DNA of 64,000 nt from Halomonas getboli (GCF_023094245.1 NZ_JALMEW010000001.1:1-64000), one strand, 5' to 3'. Counted from the stretch's first letter, positions 48,559-59,887 are shown. Numbers and translations: made by a program. The notes: a model not told the origin generated them from the letters alone.

Positions 48559-49869
48559 TCATTCTGCCCCGGGCGGGCCGAGCAGGGCGAGCAGGTCACT
48601 GGCCGGGCGCGTCTCAAGGGTCTGGATGACGCGTTCGAGGCGCTCGGCGCGCTCGCCGAGCGCCGGGCCGGCGAGGGCGCGGTACTTGGCGACCAGCGCG
48701 TCGTCGCACAGCGGATTGTGCGGATTGCCGCGGGCCTCGCAGGGCTCGCTCTCGATGATCCCGCCGTCGGCCAGGTGCAGCCGCGCCGAGGCCCAGCGCT
48801 CGGCCGGGAAGCGCGCATTGAAGGCGTCGCTCTCGTGGATCTCGACCCGCTCGGCGAGGGCGCGGGGCAGCGGCGCCTCGAGCGCGGTGACGGCCTCGGC
48901 GTCCAGGGTGCCGAGGGCCAGCGCGCAGGCCACCGACCAGGGCAGGCTGTACTGGGCCTGCTCGGTGCTGTCCGGGTGCACCACATGCAGCCGTCGGCCC
49001 TCGTGGAAGGTGGTGATCTCGATGCGCGAGATCGTCGCCGGGTCGTCGATCCGATCACGCAGCGACAGGACCGCTTCCACCGCCGGCTGGGCCCAGCGGC
49101 ACACCGGGTAGGCCTTGAAGTACTGCTCGTGAAGGTACCAGCGCTGACCCAGATCGGCCCAGCGCTGTTCGACCTCGGGAGCGGTGACGGTCAGCGCCGG
49201 GGCGCCGGTGAAGCCGTCGCGGGCCAGCAGCGCGGCGGAGACGCCGGTCATGGCGCCCCAGCCCGAACCGTCCTTGAGCATGGTGGGATGATCGATGCAG
49301 CGCATCATCTGGCTGCGTGGGCCGTAGAACTCGGCGATGCCCAGGGCGTGGTGGAGTCGTGCTCGGTCCAGGCCCATCAGGCGTCCGGTCATGGCCGCCA
49401 CGCCCAGGGCGTTCCAGGCGCCGGAGGTGTGATAGTCGGGGCTGGTCGCATGCAGCGCGATGCCGGCGCGGGTGGCGATCTCGTAGCCCATGGCCAGCAG
49501 GGCGAGAAAGTCGTGGCCGGACAGGCGATCCACCTCGGGCAGGGCGAGCAGCCCCGGTAGCAGGGCGACCCCGGCATGCCCCTTGGTCAGCACCTGGCCG
49601 TCGTGGGCGTCCAGGGCATCGATCAGCCAGGCGCCGTGCAGGGCCACGCCGGTGGGCGAGGCGCGGCCTTCGGCAAACAGCAGCGGCCGCGTGCCGCCGT
49701 GCTGGGAAATGGCGAAGCACCGGGCAGGCACGGCGAGTTCGGTGCGGGTGGCGCCGGCGGCCACGCCGACGAGGTCCAGCAGGCAGCGTTTGGCCTGGGC
49801 CAACAGGGCGTCATCGGGGAGCGGGTCGGCGCCGAGCATCCAGTCGAGCACGGCGGTGGGCTGAGGCAT
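48559..49869 (-). CDS. MmgE/PrpD family protein
   Basis: A 436-residue protein of the 2-methylcitrate dehydratase superfamily; members dehydrate 2-methylcitrate or isomerise related acids such as cis-aconitate or itaconate, but many are uncharacterised. Family blocks are GAWLIDALDAHDGQ (with His-Asp in the active site), KGHAGVALLPGLLAL, SGAWNALGVAA and YFKAYPVCRWAQPAVEA, which carries conserved Lys-Pro-Cys-Arg. It is smaller than PrpD (about 480). No prpB or prpC is nearby. It sits in the ABC transporter operon (83 bases after the binding protein, 45 bases before the nitrilase), a placement that suggests it acts on the amine's catabolic intermediate. Confidence 0.88.
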   Translation of the reverse strand: MPQPTAVLDWMLGADPLPDDALLAQAKRCLLDLVGVAAGATRTELAVPARCFAISQHGGTRPLLFAEGRASPTGVALHGAWLIDALDAHDGQVLTKGHAGVALLPGLLALPEVDRLSGHDFLALLAMGYEIATRAGIALHATSPDYHTSGAWNALGVAAMTGRLMGLDRARLHHALGIAEFYGPRSQMMRCIDHPTMLKDGSGWGAMTGVSAALLARDGFTGAPALTVTAPEVEQRWADLGQRWYLHEQYFKAYPVCRWAQPAVEAVLSLRDRIDDPATISRIEITTFHEGRRLHVVHPDSTEQAQYSLPWSVACALALGTLDAEAVTALEAPLPRALAERVEIHESDAFNARFPAERWASARLHLADGGIIESEPCEARGNPHNPLCDDALVAKYRALAGPALGERAERLERVIQTLETRPASDLLALLGPPGAE

Positions 49870-49902
49870 GACGATCTCCCGGAGCGTGGGAATGAACGAC
49901 GA

Positions 49903-49922
49903 AGGCCGCCCTGGGGCGGCCT
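49903..49922 (-). terminator. Attenuator hairpin after the binding-protein gene
   Basis: A 9-base stem (49903-49911 with 49914-49922) between the binding-protein and MmgE/PrpD genes. Without a T run; it may protect or reduce the downstream part of the transcript. Confidence 0.45.
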
Positions 49923-49952
49923 CCGATGCGGTCTGGTGACGAGAGGGCTGGC

Positions 49953-50834
49953 TTACAGCAACTCGTGGTCGGTGAGGAAGCTCTGGGCCACGTCCTCGAT
50001 GGTCTCGCGCTCGACATCGACCCGGGCGTTGAGGGTGGCCATGGTCTGGTCGTCGAGCAGCGCGGACAGCGCGTTCATCTGCTCGGCGAGGTCCGGGTTG
50101 GCCTCGAGGGTCTCCTGGCGCACCACTGGCGTCAGGGCATAGGCCGGGAAGAAGTTCTGGTCGTCCTCCAGCACCTGGAAGTCGAAGGCCGGGATGCGGC
50201 CGTCGGTGGCGAACACCAGGCCCACGTCGACCTGGCCGTCGCGCAGCGCCTGATAGACGAGGCCGGAGTCCATGCGCTTGACGTCTCCGCGGCCGACGCG
50301 GAAGTCATAGGCCTGCTGCAGCGGCCGCCAGCCGTCCTCGCGGGCATAGAACTCGGCGTTCATGGCGAAGGTCAGCTCGTCACCGTCGTTGACCGCCTGA
50401 GCCAGCTTGGAGAGCGAGTCGATGCCGGTCTCCTCGACACTGTCCTCACGCATGGCCAGGGCGTAGGTGTTGTTGGCCGCCGAGGGCTCGAGCCACACCA
50501 GACCCTTCTCGCCGTCGAGTTCCTTGACCCGCTGATAGGTCTCCTCGGGCGACAGCGACTCGGTGACGTCGTTGTAGTTGATCAGCGAGGTGCCGGTGTA
50601 CTCCCAGTAGAGGTCGATCTGGCCGTTCTCCTGGGCCTGGCGCAGCACGGCGGAGCCCATGCCGGCACGGGTCTCGACATCGTAGCCGAGCCCGCTCAGG
50701 TACTGGGACGTCATGCTGGCCAGGATCTGCTGCTCGGTGAAGTTCTTGCCACCGACCACGATCTCGTTGGCCTGGGCGGTGGTCATGGCGCCGGCCAGGG
50801 CCAGGCCGGAAAGCGTCATCATCAGGCGTTTCAT
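49953..50834 (-). CDS. OpuC/OsmF-type quaternary-amine binding protein
   Basis: Periplasmic receptor of a glycine-betaine/choline type ABC transporter, 293 residues. Signal peptide MKRLMMTLSGLALAGAMTTAQA is followed by the usual start of mature OpuAC-type proteins, NEIVVGGKNFTEQQILAS. YWEYTGTSLINYNDV (about residues 77-91) is the hinge block of this class, with GLVWLEPSAANNTYAL and ALMREDS-like strands after it. It is the fourth gene of the unit but the receptor is probably most abundant, since a hairpin follows. The ligand could be glycine betaine, choline, carnitine or another trimethylated amine. Confidence 0.93.
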   Translation of the reverse strand: MKRLMMTLSGLALAGAMTTAQANEIVVGGKNFTEQQILASMTSQYLSGLGYDVETRAGMGSAVLRQAQENGQIDLYWEYTGTSLINYNDVTESLSPEETYQRVKELDGEKGLVWLEPSAANNTYALAMREDSVEETGIDSLSKLAQAVNDGDELTFAMNAEFYAREDGWRPLQQAYDFRVGRGDVKRMDSGLVYQALRDGQVDVGLVFATDGRIPAFDFQVLEDDQNFFPAYALTPVVRQETLEANPDLAEQMNALSALLDDQTMATLNARVDVERETIEDVAQSFLTDHELL

Positions 50835-50897
50835 GGTGATCTCCTTGTTGTTGCTGGGGGCCGCCCGAGGCGGCCGTCAATGAAGCGTTGAGTGCGT

Positions 50898-51629
50898 TCA
50901 GGCGCGCGACGGATTGACGCCGCGCGGCACCACCAGGAAGGCGGTGGTCGCCACGATGGCATCGACCACGATCGCCAGCAGGGCGGTGGGAATGGCGCCG
51001 GAGAGCATCATCACCGGATCGTAGAGGTCGATGCCGGTGAAGATCAGCTCGCCCAGCCCGCCGGCGCCGATCAGGAAGGCCAGCGGCACGGTGCCCACGT
51101 TGATGGTCAGCGCCGTGCGAATGCCGGCGAAGATCACGTAGAGGGCGTTGGGCAGCTCGACCCTGAGCAGGCGCTGGGCCGGCGACATGCCGATGCCGGC
51201 GGCGGCCTCCATCAGCGCCGGGTTGACGCCCTTGAGACCGGCGTAGGTGTTGCGGGTGATCGGCAGCAGGGTGGCCACGAACAGCCCGAACACCGCCGGC
51301 ACGGTGCCGATGCCGAGAAAGCTCATCGACAGCGCCAGCACCGCCAGGGTCGGAATGGTGGTACCCACGTTGAGGACCTGCATGGCCGATTCGGCGAACC
51401 GCGCCATGCTGGGCCGCGACAGCACCACCCCCAGCGGAATGGCCACCAGGATGGCCAGGCTCCCGGAAATGAGCGTCAGCCACAGGTGTTGCACGGCCAG
51501 GAACTGCACGTCGGGCAGATAGAAGATGAAGTCGTCGATGACCCCGCTGGACTGGCTCCACACGCCCAGTAAGAAGATGGCGATGAGCAGCGCAATGCGC
51601 AGGGCCCCCTTCAGGCTCCGGATCGGCAT
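50898..51629 (-). CDS. OpuC-type ABC transporter permease (downstream)
   Basis: An inner-membrane permease of 243 residues with about six hydrophobic segments. The EAA-type coupling loop is GVNPALMEAAAGIGMSPAQRLLRVELPNAL (about residues 137-166 in two blocks), and NVGTVPLAFLIGAGGLGELIF follows. Compared with the other permease gene it carries an extra N-terminal segment (RIALLIAIFLLGVWSQ). It is 4 bases from the ATPase stop, so translation is coupled. One of a heterodimeric pair with the permease at 52,840. Confidence 0.93.
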   Translation of the reverse strand: MPIRSLKGALRIALLIAIFLLGVWSQSSGVIDDFIFYLPDVQFLAVQHLWLTLISGSLAILVAIPLGVVLSRPSMARFAESAMQVLNVGTTIPTLAVLALSMSFLGIGTVPAVFGLFVATLLPITRNTYAGLKGVNPALMEAAAGIGMSPAQRLLRVELPNALYVIFAGIRTALTINVGTVPLAFLIGAGGLGELIFTGIDLYDPVMMLSGAIPTALLAIVVDAIVATTAFLVVPRGVNPSRA

Positions 51630-51633
51630 CGGC

Positions 51634-52794
51634 TTACTCCTTGGTCGCAGAGGCGGCGGTCGCGGGGGCTTCCTCCTTGGGACGGAACCGCGAGCCCAGG
51701 TGGTGCGTCATGGCGCGCTGGGTGATCTGGCCGCACACGCGGCCGGCCTCGTCGACGCAGGGCAGCCAGGTGATGTCGTTGGAGAACATCAGTGACGCGA
51801 CCTTGCGCAGGTCGTCGTCCAGCGACACGGTGGCCGGCACGTTCTGGAAGTGGTCGCGGCAGTAGCCCTTGGTGGTGCGTGCCTGGGCGCGGGTGATCAG
51901 CCCCACCGGTTGGCGCCGGTCGTTCACCACCAGAATGGCGTTCTGGTAGCCGAAGTCGTCGATCCGCGCGAGGGCAGTCTCCAGGGTGTCGCCGGGGGAC
52001 ACGGTGCCGATCTCGTCGGACACCACGTCGCGCACCTTGACCAGATTGAGGCGCTTGAGCGCGCGGTCCTCGCCGAGGAACGACTCGACGAACTCGTCCT
52101 TGGGTGCGGCCAGCAGATCGTCGGGCGTGGCGTACTGCTCGAGGCGGCCGGCGCGGAAGATGGCCACGCGGTCGCCCATCTTGATCGCCTCGTCGATGTC
52201 GTGGCTGACGAACATGATGGTCTTCTTGAGCGCCTGCTGCATCTTGAGGAACTCGTCCTGGATCACCGCGCGGTTGATCGGGTCGATGGCGCCGAACGGC
52301 TCGTCCATCAGCATCACCGGCGGATCGGCGGCCAGCGCCCGGGCGACGCCGATGCGCTGCTGCTGGCCGCCAGACAGCTCGTTGGGATAGCGCTTGAGGA
52401 AGGCGTCCGGGTCCAGCGCGATCATGTCCATCAGCTCACGGGCGCGCTCCCGATACTTCGCCTTGTCCCAGCCCAGCAGCTTGGGCACCACCGTGATGTT
52501 TTCCTCGATGGTCATGTTGGGGAACAGGCCGATCTGCTGGATCACGTAACCGATGTTGCGGCGCAGTTCCTGAGTGTTCAGATCAGTGGTGTCCTCGTCG
52601 TTGATGAACACCTTGCCCGAGGTGGGGCGGATGATGCGGTTGATCATCTTCAGGGTCGTGGTCTTGCCGCAGCCGGAGGGGCCGAGCAGGATGCAGATCT
52701 CGCCGGCCGGCACCTCCATGTTGATATGGTCGGCGGCGGTCACCGCGCCCTTGGGGGTGTCGAAGACCTTGGTCAGGTTGTCGAGTCGAATCAT
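51634..52794 (-). CDS. OpuC-type ABC transporter ATPase with CBS pair
   Basis: The ATP-binding subunit, 386 residues. Walker A LLGPSGCGKTTTLKMINR (about 35), signature LSGGQQQRIGVARAL (about 138), Walker B PVMLMDEPFGAIDP (about 158) and switch His (FVSHDIDEAI). The C-terminus from about 260 holds two CBS motifs (GDTLETALARIDDFGYQNAILVVND, and VSLDDDLRKVASLMFSNDITWLPCVDE), which in OpuA sense ionic strength. A short acidic and Ala-rich tail ends the protein. The CBS pair supports osmotic gating of the transporter. Confidence 0.95.
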   Translation of the reverse strand: MIRLDNLTKVFDTPKGAVTAADHINMEVPAGEICILLGPSGCGKTTTLKMINRIIRPTSGKVFINDEDTTDLNTQELRRNIGYVIQQIGLFPNMTIEENITVVPKLLGWDKAKYRERARELMDMIALDPDAFLKRYPNELSGGQQQRIGVARALAADPPVMLMDEPFGAIDPINRAVIQDEFLKMQQALKKTIMFVSHDIDEAIKMGDRVAIFRAGRLEQYATPDDLLAAPKDEFVESFLGEDRALKRLNLVKVRDVVSDEIGTVSPGDTLETALARIDDFGYQNAILVVNDRRQPVGLITRAQARTTKGYCRDHFQNVPATVSLDDDLRKVASLMFSNDITWLPCVDEAGRVCGQITQRAMTHHLGSRFRPKEEAPATAASATKE

Positions 52795-52839
52795 GCAGGG
52801 GAATCCTTGTTTGGTGAGCCGGCGTCGCGCGGGACGGGA

Positions 52840-53505
52840 TCAGGCCGTCTCGGCGGCGCGCTCCATGCCCAGGGGCGTCAGGCGCTTCTGCAGTGCCAGC
52901 AGGCCATAGTCGACGATGATCGCCAGCAGGCTGACCGCCACGGCGCCGACGATCAGCTGGCGAGGATCGGACTGCGAGATACCGCGGCTGATGAAGGTGC
53001 CGAGTCCGCCGGCGCCGATATAGGCGGCGATCGCCATGACGCCGATGTTGAGCACCACGGCGGTGCGCACCCCGGCCATGATCACCGGCACCGCCAGCGG
53101 GATCTCGACCATCCGCAGGCGCTGGTTCTGGCTCATGCCGATGCCGCGAGCCGCCTCGCGCAGGGCCGGGTCGACGTTGTGGATGGCGGTGTAGGTGTTG
53201 CGGATGATCGGCAGCTGCGAATAGAGCAGCACGGCGATCACCGCCGGCAGATAGCCGATGCCCTGGCCGATCAGCGACAGCACCGGGATCATGATCCCGA
53301 ACAGCGCGATGGACGGCACCGTGACGATGATCGAGGCGGCGTAGAGCACGGCCTTGGCCAGGCGCTCGTTCTTGGTGATGGCGATGCCGATGGGGACCCC
53401 GGTCAGGGTCGCGATGCCCACGGCGACCGCGACCAGCGCGATGTGCTCGAGCGTCCTCGAGAGCAGCAGGTCGAGGTTGTCGAAGGCGTATTGAATCAGC
53501 TCCAA
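52840..53505 (-). CDS. OpuC-type ABC transporter permease (promoter-proximal)
   Basis: The other permease, 221 residues with five to six hydrophobic segments. The coupling loop is NVDPALREAARGIGMSQNQRLRMVEIPLA (about residues 110-138), and GVMAIAAYIGAGGLGTFISRG is the segment following it. Being the first gene of the unit, its upstream region carries the transcription start. It is 46 bases upstream of the ATPase gene. The unit order permease-ATPase-permease-receptor is unusual in that the receptor is last. Confidence 0.92.
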   Translation of the reverse strand: MELIQYAFDNLDLLLSRTLEHIALVAVAVGIATLTGVPIGIAITKNERLAKAVLYAASIIVTVPSIALFGIMIPVLSLIGQGIGYLPAVIAVLLYSQLPIIRNTYTAIHNVDPALREAARGIGMSQNQRLRMVEIPLAVPVIMAGVRTAVVLNIGVMAIAAYIGAGGLGTFISRGISQSDPRQLIVGAVAVSLLAIIVDYGLLALQKRLTPLGMERAAETA

Positions 53506-53702
53506 ATCCCTATCTCCTGGTCGTTCCCATGCCGCAGAAGCATAGTCGCCGGCATGCGTTGACGTCGCTGTGGCTTCCGCTGGCCCGCAGGCCGCGTTGG
53601 AAGGCCGTGAAACGGTGACTCAGCTTAGCAAAGCTCCATATCTATTTGTTTTTTCATGGATGACGATACGCAATAAGGCAAATTGCGGAGCCTGATGCAT
53701 GC
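53506..53702. other. Divergent intergenic region, opuC promoter side
   Basis: The 5' part of a 394-base region without a gene. It is AT-rich near 53630-53690 (tatctatttgttttttcatgg, gcaataaggcaaattgc) and must hold the opuC-type operon promoter. An imperfect inverted pair GCAAT/ATTGC is visible at about 53670-53686, but I cannot name a regulator. Confidence 0.45.
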
Positions 53703-53725
53703 GGCGTGGCGTGGCGTGGCGTGGC
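53703..53725. repeat. Pentanucleotide tandem repeat (GGCGT)4.6
   Basis: Four full copies and a partial copy of GGCGT in a row. It lies 17 bases before the Fur-like site in the intergenic space. Such short repeats can vary in length by slippage; no coding frame is involved here. Confidence 0.9.
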
Positions 53726-53741
53726 CCATAGCACACATCAA

Positions 53742-53756
53742 TGAGAATGATTGTCG
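53742..53756 (+). promoter_or_regulatory. Fur-box-like site upstream of the SUF operon
   Basis: TGAGAATGATTGTCG follows the 7-1-7 Fur pattern TGATAATnATTATCA at 11 of 14 positions. It lies about 145 bases upstream of the Rrf2 regulator start, so iron limitation may induce the operon. Distances to a promoter are unknown. Confidence 0.6.
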
Positions 53757-53840
53757 TTTTTGATGTGAATGGCGTCGAACGTGCCGACAAGTCCGTGCTA
53801 AGGGGCGCCAGGAAGGCGCGGCAGGGTTCACATCGCCGCT

Positions 53841-53865
53841 ATACAGGACTAAAATGGTCCGCAAT
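53841..53865 (+). promoter_or_regulatory. IscR/Rrf2-type operator, autoregulatory
   Basis: The core GACTAAAATGGTC with flanking ATA and AAT matches the type 1 IscR consensus (ATAnnnGACTnnnnnAGTCnnnTAT) in most positions, and the TATACA at its left edge (53840-53845) could serve as -10. It lies 35 bases before the regulator's start codon, the expected place for autorepression. Confidence 0.6.
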
Positions 53866-53899
53866 CGATCACCAGAGGGTGTCCCCGGGGAGGCTTGCC

Positions 53900-54361
53900 T
53901 TGCTGAAGCTGTCCAGACTGACCGACTACGCGGCGGTGGTGATGGCGCAGATCGCCCGTCATCCCGAGCAGCCGCATGCGGCGGCGGAGCTCGCCGAGGC
54001 CGTGCAGGTGCCGCGCCCGACGGTCAGCAAGACCTTGAAGATGCTGGTGCGCGCCGGGCTGCTGGAATCCCGTCGCGGTGCTCAGGGGGGGTACTCCCTG
54101 GCGCGGCCGGCGTCGCAGATCACCGCCGGCGACATCATCGCGGCGATCGAGGGGCCGGTGGCGATGACCGAATGCAGCCAGGCCGAGGGCGACTGCGAGC
54201 TGGTGGACACCTGCGGGGTGTCCGACAACTGGCAGCGGGTGTCGCTGGCGATGCAGACCCTGCTCCACAGCGTGACCCTGGCCCATCTGGCCGACACCAC
54301 CCCGATCAAGCTGCCGGTGCAGCTGCCCATACAAGGCGTGAGTCTGGCCGCCGAGGCCTGA
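53900..54361 (+). CDS. SUF system Rrf2-family regulator
   Basis: An Rrf2/IscR-like transcription regulator that controls the suf operon. 153 residues: winged helix LSRLTDYAAVVMAQIAR at the N-terminus, then VPRPTVSKTLKMLVRAGLLESRRG, and three Cys (TECSQAEGDCELVDTCGVSD, at about residues 92-105) in the place where IscR binds its [2Fe-2S] cluster. I chose TTG 53900 with GGGGAGG 6 bases upstream; an ATG at 53741 overlaps the Fur-like site and adds 53 unrelated residues. It begins the operon, 69 bases before sufB. The name SufR is not used because in this group it usually means a different family. Confidence 0.88.
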   Translation: MLKLSRLTDYAAVVMAQIARHPEQPHAAAELAEAVQVPRPTVSKTLKMLVRAGLLESRRGAQGGYSLARPASQITAGDIIAAIEGPVAMTECSQAEGDCELVDTCGVSDNWQRVSLAMQTLLHSVTLAHLADTTPIKLPVQLPIQGVSLAAEA

Positions 54362-54430
54362 TCACCCGCGGATTCACCACCCGAGGCGAGCCCGACTCGC
54401 CGACCCAACCAGCCCGGGAGGGGAGACATC

Positions 54431-55873
<1,443 letters not shown>

Positions 55874-55952
55874 ACCACGTCTGGTGCGGGTTGGAAACGA
55901 ATCAACTTATTGCGAGCCGCCGCGGCGGCCCAAAGATCGAAAGGTAGTCAAG

Positions 55953-56701
<749 letters not shown>

Positions 56702-56705
<4 letters not shown>

Positions 56706-58051
56706 ATGACGACGTGCAACGCTTCCTCGACCGCCTGAGCGAGCGCAGCGCACAGCGCGGCCAGGAGCCGACCTGGATCGCCGCCCGGCGCCAGGCCGGC
56801 GCCGCCCGCTTCGAGGCGATGGGCTTCCCGCACCGCCGCGTCGAGGCCTGGAAGTACACCGACGTGCGCGACATCGCCCGCACCGACTTCGCGCTGACCG
56901 ACGACGCCGAATTCTCGCCGGCCACCGCGGCGGCGCTGACCCTGCCGCTGGACGCGTATCGCCTGACCTTCGTCGACGGCGTCTTCGCCCCGGCGCTGTC
57001 CGACCTCGGCGATCTGCCGACCGGCGTGCAGGTGCTGCCGCTGTCCCAGGCCCTGGAAGAGAACCACGAGGCCGTGGGCGGTCCGCTCGGCCGTCTCACC
57101 GGCGTCGACTTCTCGGCCTTCGCCGCGCTCAACACCGCCTTCTTCGAGGAGGGCGCCCTGGTCCGCCTGGCGCCGCGCACCGTGGTCGACAAGCCCATCG
57201 TGCTGCAGTTCCTGTCCCGGGCCGGCGAGCAGCCGGTGATGAGCCATCCGCGCATCCTGGTCGAGGCCGGCGGCCGCAGCGAGGCGACCCTGATCGAGCA
57301 CCATGCCGGTGAAGAGGGAGCGGCCAACTTCACCAACCTGGTGGAGGAGATCATCCTCGATCGCGGCGCCATCCTGACCCACTACAAGCTGCAGGAAGCG
57401 CCGCTCAAGGACCGCCACATCGCCAGCATCCAGGTGGAGCAGGGTCGCGACAGCCGCTACACCTCGTTCAACCTGAACCTGGGCGGTGGCCTGGTGCGCA
57501 ACGACGTGGTCAGCGACCTTAACGGCGAGGGCGCCGAGGCGACCCTGCACGGGCTGTTCTACGGCCAGGGCCGACAGCACGTGGACAACCACACCGAGGT
57601 CAACCACAACGCGCCGCACACCCGCTCCAGCGAGAACTACAAGGGCATCCTCGACGACCGCGCCCATGGCGTGTTCAACGGCCGGGTGGTGGTCAAGCGC
57701 GACAGCCAGAAGATCGAGTCCGAGCAGAGCAACGCCAACCTGCTGCTCTCCGACCGTGCCGAGGTCGACACCAAGCCCGAGCTCGAGATCTACGCCGACG
57801 ACGTCAAGTGCGCCCACGGTGCCACCACCGGCCAGCTCGACGAGGAGGCGGTCTACGCCCTGCGGGCCCGCGGCATCGACGAGCAGACCGCCCGCGGCCT
57901 GCTGACGCTGGCCTTCGCCGGCGAGGTCATGGAGCTGGTCGACCTCGACGCCGTGGCCGAGCGGGTCGAGCTCACCGTCGCCGGCAAGCTGCCGGAGCGC
58001 TTCAACCTGGCCGGGCTGGTGGAAGCCGCCGCGGCGCTCAACGAGGACTGA
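56702..58051 (+). CDS. sufD: Fe-S cluster assembly protein SufD
   Basis: Partner of SufB in the complex, 449 residues. The N-terminus is the usual variable helical arm ([18 protein letters not shown]), followed by the right-handed beta-helix; [19 protein letters not shown] wording appears as [20 protein letters not shown] with conserved His (about residue 320). [19 protein letters not shown] (about 378) is the C-terminal helix region that binds SufC. Starts with ATGA overlapping sufC, ends 3 bases before sufS. Confidence 0.94.
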
Positions 58052-58054
58052 TCC

Positions 58055-59296
58055 ATGGTCGACTTCAGCGATCTGCTGCTCGACGTGGCGCGGGTCCGCC
58101 GCGACTTCCCGATCCTCGATCGGGAGGTCCACGGCAAGCCGCTGGTCTATCTCGACAACGCGGCCACCAGCCAGACCCCGCGTCAGGTGATCGAGGTCTT
58201 CGACGACTACTACGGGCGCTACAACGCCAACATCCATCGCGGCCTGCACACCCTGGCCGACGAGGCCACCGCGGCCTACGAGGGCACCCGGGACACCGTG
58301 CGTGCCTTCCTCGGCGCCGCCGAGCGCCGCGAGATCGTCTTCACCCGCGGCACCACCGAGGCGATCAACCTGGTGGCAAACAGCTGGGGCCGTGCCAACC
58401 TGGGCGAGGGCGACGAGGTGCTGATCTCGCGCCTGGAGCACCACTCCAACATCGTGCCCTGGCAGATGCTGGCCGCCGAGAAGGGCTTCACCCTCAAGGT
58501 GATCCCGGTGGACGAGCGTGGGGTGCTCGACCAGGACGCCTACCGCGACCTGATCTCCGAGCGCACCCGGCTGGTGGCGGTCAATCACGTTTCCAATGCC
58601 CTGGGCACCGTCAACCCGGTGGCCGACATGGCCAGGGTGGCCCACGAGCACGGCGCGCTGATCCTGGTCGACGGCGCCCAGGGCGCGCCGCATCAGGAGG
58701 TCGACGTGCAGGCGCTCGGCGCCGACTTCTATGCCTTCTCCGGCCACAAGGTCTATGGCCCCACCGGCGTCGGCGTGCTCTACGGCCGCGCCGAGCTGCT
58801 CGAGGCCATGCCGCCCTGGCAGGGCGGCGGCGAGATGATCGCCACCGTGTCCTTCGAGGCACCCACCACCTTCGCCGGCATCCCCCACAAGTTCGAGGCC
58901 GGCACCCCGGCCATCGCCGAGGTGATCGCCCTGGGCCGCGCGCTCGAGTGGGTCGAGGAGATCGGCCTGCCGCTGATCGGCGCCTGGGAGTCGCGGCTGC
59001 TCGAGCACGCCACGCGCAGCGTGTCGCGCATCGACGGCCTGCGCATCCTCGGCACCGCCCCGGAGAAGGCCGGCGTGCTGTCGTTCGTGGTCGAGGGCGC
59101 CCACTCCCAGGACATCGGCCTGCTGATCGATCAGCTCGGCGTGGCGATCCGCACCGGCCACCACTGCGCCCAGCCGCTGCTGTCCTCGTTCGGCGTCGAC
59201 GCCACCTGCCGCGCCTCCTTCGCCGCCTACAACACCCCCGAGGAGGTCGACGTCTTCGTCGACGGCCTGGAGCGGGTCGTGGGCATGCTGCGTTAA
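58055..59296 (+). CDS. sufS: Cysteine desulfurase SufS
   Basis: PLP enzyme that takes sulfur from cysteine for the SUF pathway. 413 residues. The PLP Lys lies in DFYAFSGHKVYGPTGVG (about residue 230), TRGTTEAINLVANSWG carries the PLP-phosphate Thr, and SRLEHHSNIVPWQ the stacking His. The catalytic Cys is in ATCRASFAAYNTPEEVD (about residue 388). The first part (LDNAATSQTPRQVIEVFDDYY) is typical. No SufE or SufU partner is in the operon, so sulfur handover must use another protein or one encoded elsewhere. Confidence 0.95.
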   Translation: MVDFSDLLLDVARVRRDFPILDREVHGKPLVYLDNAATSQTPRQVIEVFDDYYGRYNANIHRGLHTLADEATAAYEGTRDTVRAFLGAAERREIVFTRGTTEAINLVANSWGRANLGEGDEVLISRLEHHSNIVPWQMLAAEKGFTLKVIPVDERGVLDQDAYRDLISERTRLVAVNHVSNALGTVNPVADMARVAHEHGALILVDGAQGAPHQEVDVQALGADFYAFSGHKVYGPTGVGVLYGRAELLEAMPPWQGGGEMIATVSFEAPTTFAGIPHKFEAGTPAIAEVIALGRALEWVEEIGLPLIGAWESRLLEHATRSVSRIDGLRILGTAPEKAGVLSFVVEGAHSQDIGLLIDQLGVAIRTGHHCAQPLLSSFGVDATCRASFAAYNTPEEVDVFVDGLERVVGMLR

Positions 59297-59314
59297 ACCG
59301 AGCCAGGGAGCGAC

Positions 59315-59887
59315 ATGAGCGATACCGATCCACTGGCGGCGCTGAGCAAGGGGCAGACCCTGCCCCTACAGCGCGACGTCGAGGTCATCTCCATTCCCTT
59401 CGGCAAGACCATCACGCTGCCCGAGGACAGCGAGGTCAGCGTGATGCAGGCCAAGGGCAACTCGGTCAGCGTTGGCCATGAAGGGAGGCTCTACCTGATC
59501 GAGGGCAGCAACCTCGACGCCCTGGGGCTCGAGGCCGTGCCGCGTCCGACGCTGCCCGAGGACGCCTCCGAGGAGGCGATCGAGCAGTTCGTCTGGGACC
59601 AGCTGCGGACCTGCTTCGATCCCGAGATTCCGGTCGACATCGTCGAACTCGGGCTGGTCTACGGCTGTCGTATCGAGCGGCTGATCACCGGCGAGCGCAT
59701 CGTCACCATCCGCATGACGCTGACTGCGCCGGGCTGCGGCATGGGCGACGTGATCGCCGCCGACGCGCGCCACAAGATCCTCGGCGCCCCGCAGATCAGC
59801 CAAGTACACACCGAGATCGTCTTCGACCCGCCCTGGAGCCGCGAGATGATGAGCGACGAGGCCAAGCTCGAGCTCGGCATGTTTTAA
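59315..59887 (+). CDS. sufT: SufT, DUF59/MIP18-family Fe-S maturation factor
   Basis: 190 residues. The C-terminal MIP18-like domain has LRTCFDPEIPVDIVELGLVY (about residues 96-115) and TLTAPGCGMGDVIAADARHK (with the reactive Cys about 149). The N-terminal part (ISIPFGKTITLPEDSEVSVMQAKGNSVSV) is a beta-rich extension characteristic of SufT and absent from short MIP18 proteins. SufT assists Fe-S delivery to some clients such as aconitase or lipoate synthase. It closes the operon, 18 bases after sufS. A possible partial terminator pairing follows the stop, but no clear hairpin was placed. Confidence 0.93.
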   Translation: MSDTDPLAALSKGQTLPLQRDVEVISIPFGKTITLPEDSEVSVMQAKGNSVSVGHEGRLYLIEGSNLDALGLEAVPRPTLPEDASEEAIEQFVWDQLRTCFDPEIPVDIVELGLVYGCRIERLITGERIVTIRMTLTAPGCGMGDVIAADARHKILGAPQISQVHTEIVFDPPWSREMMSDEAKLELGMF

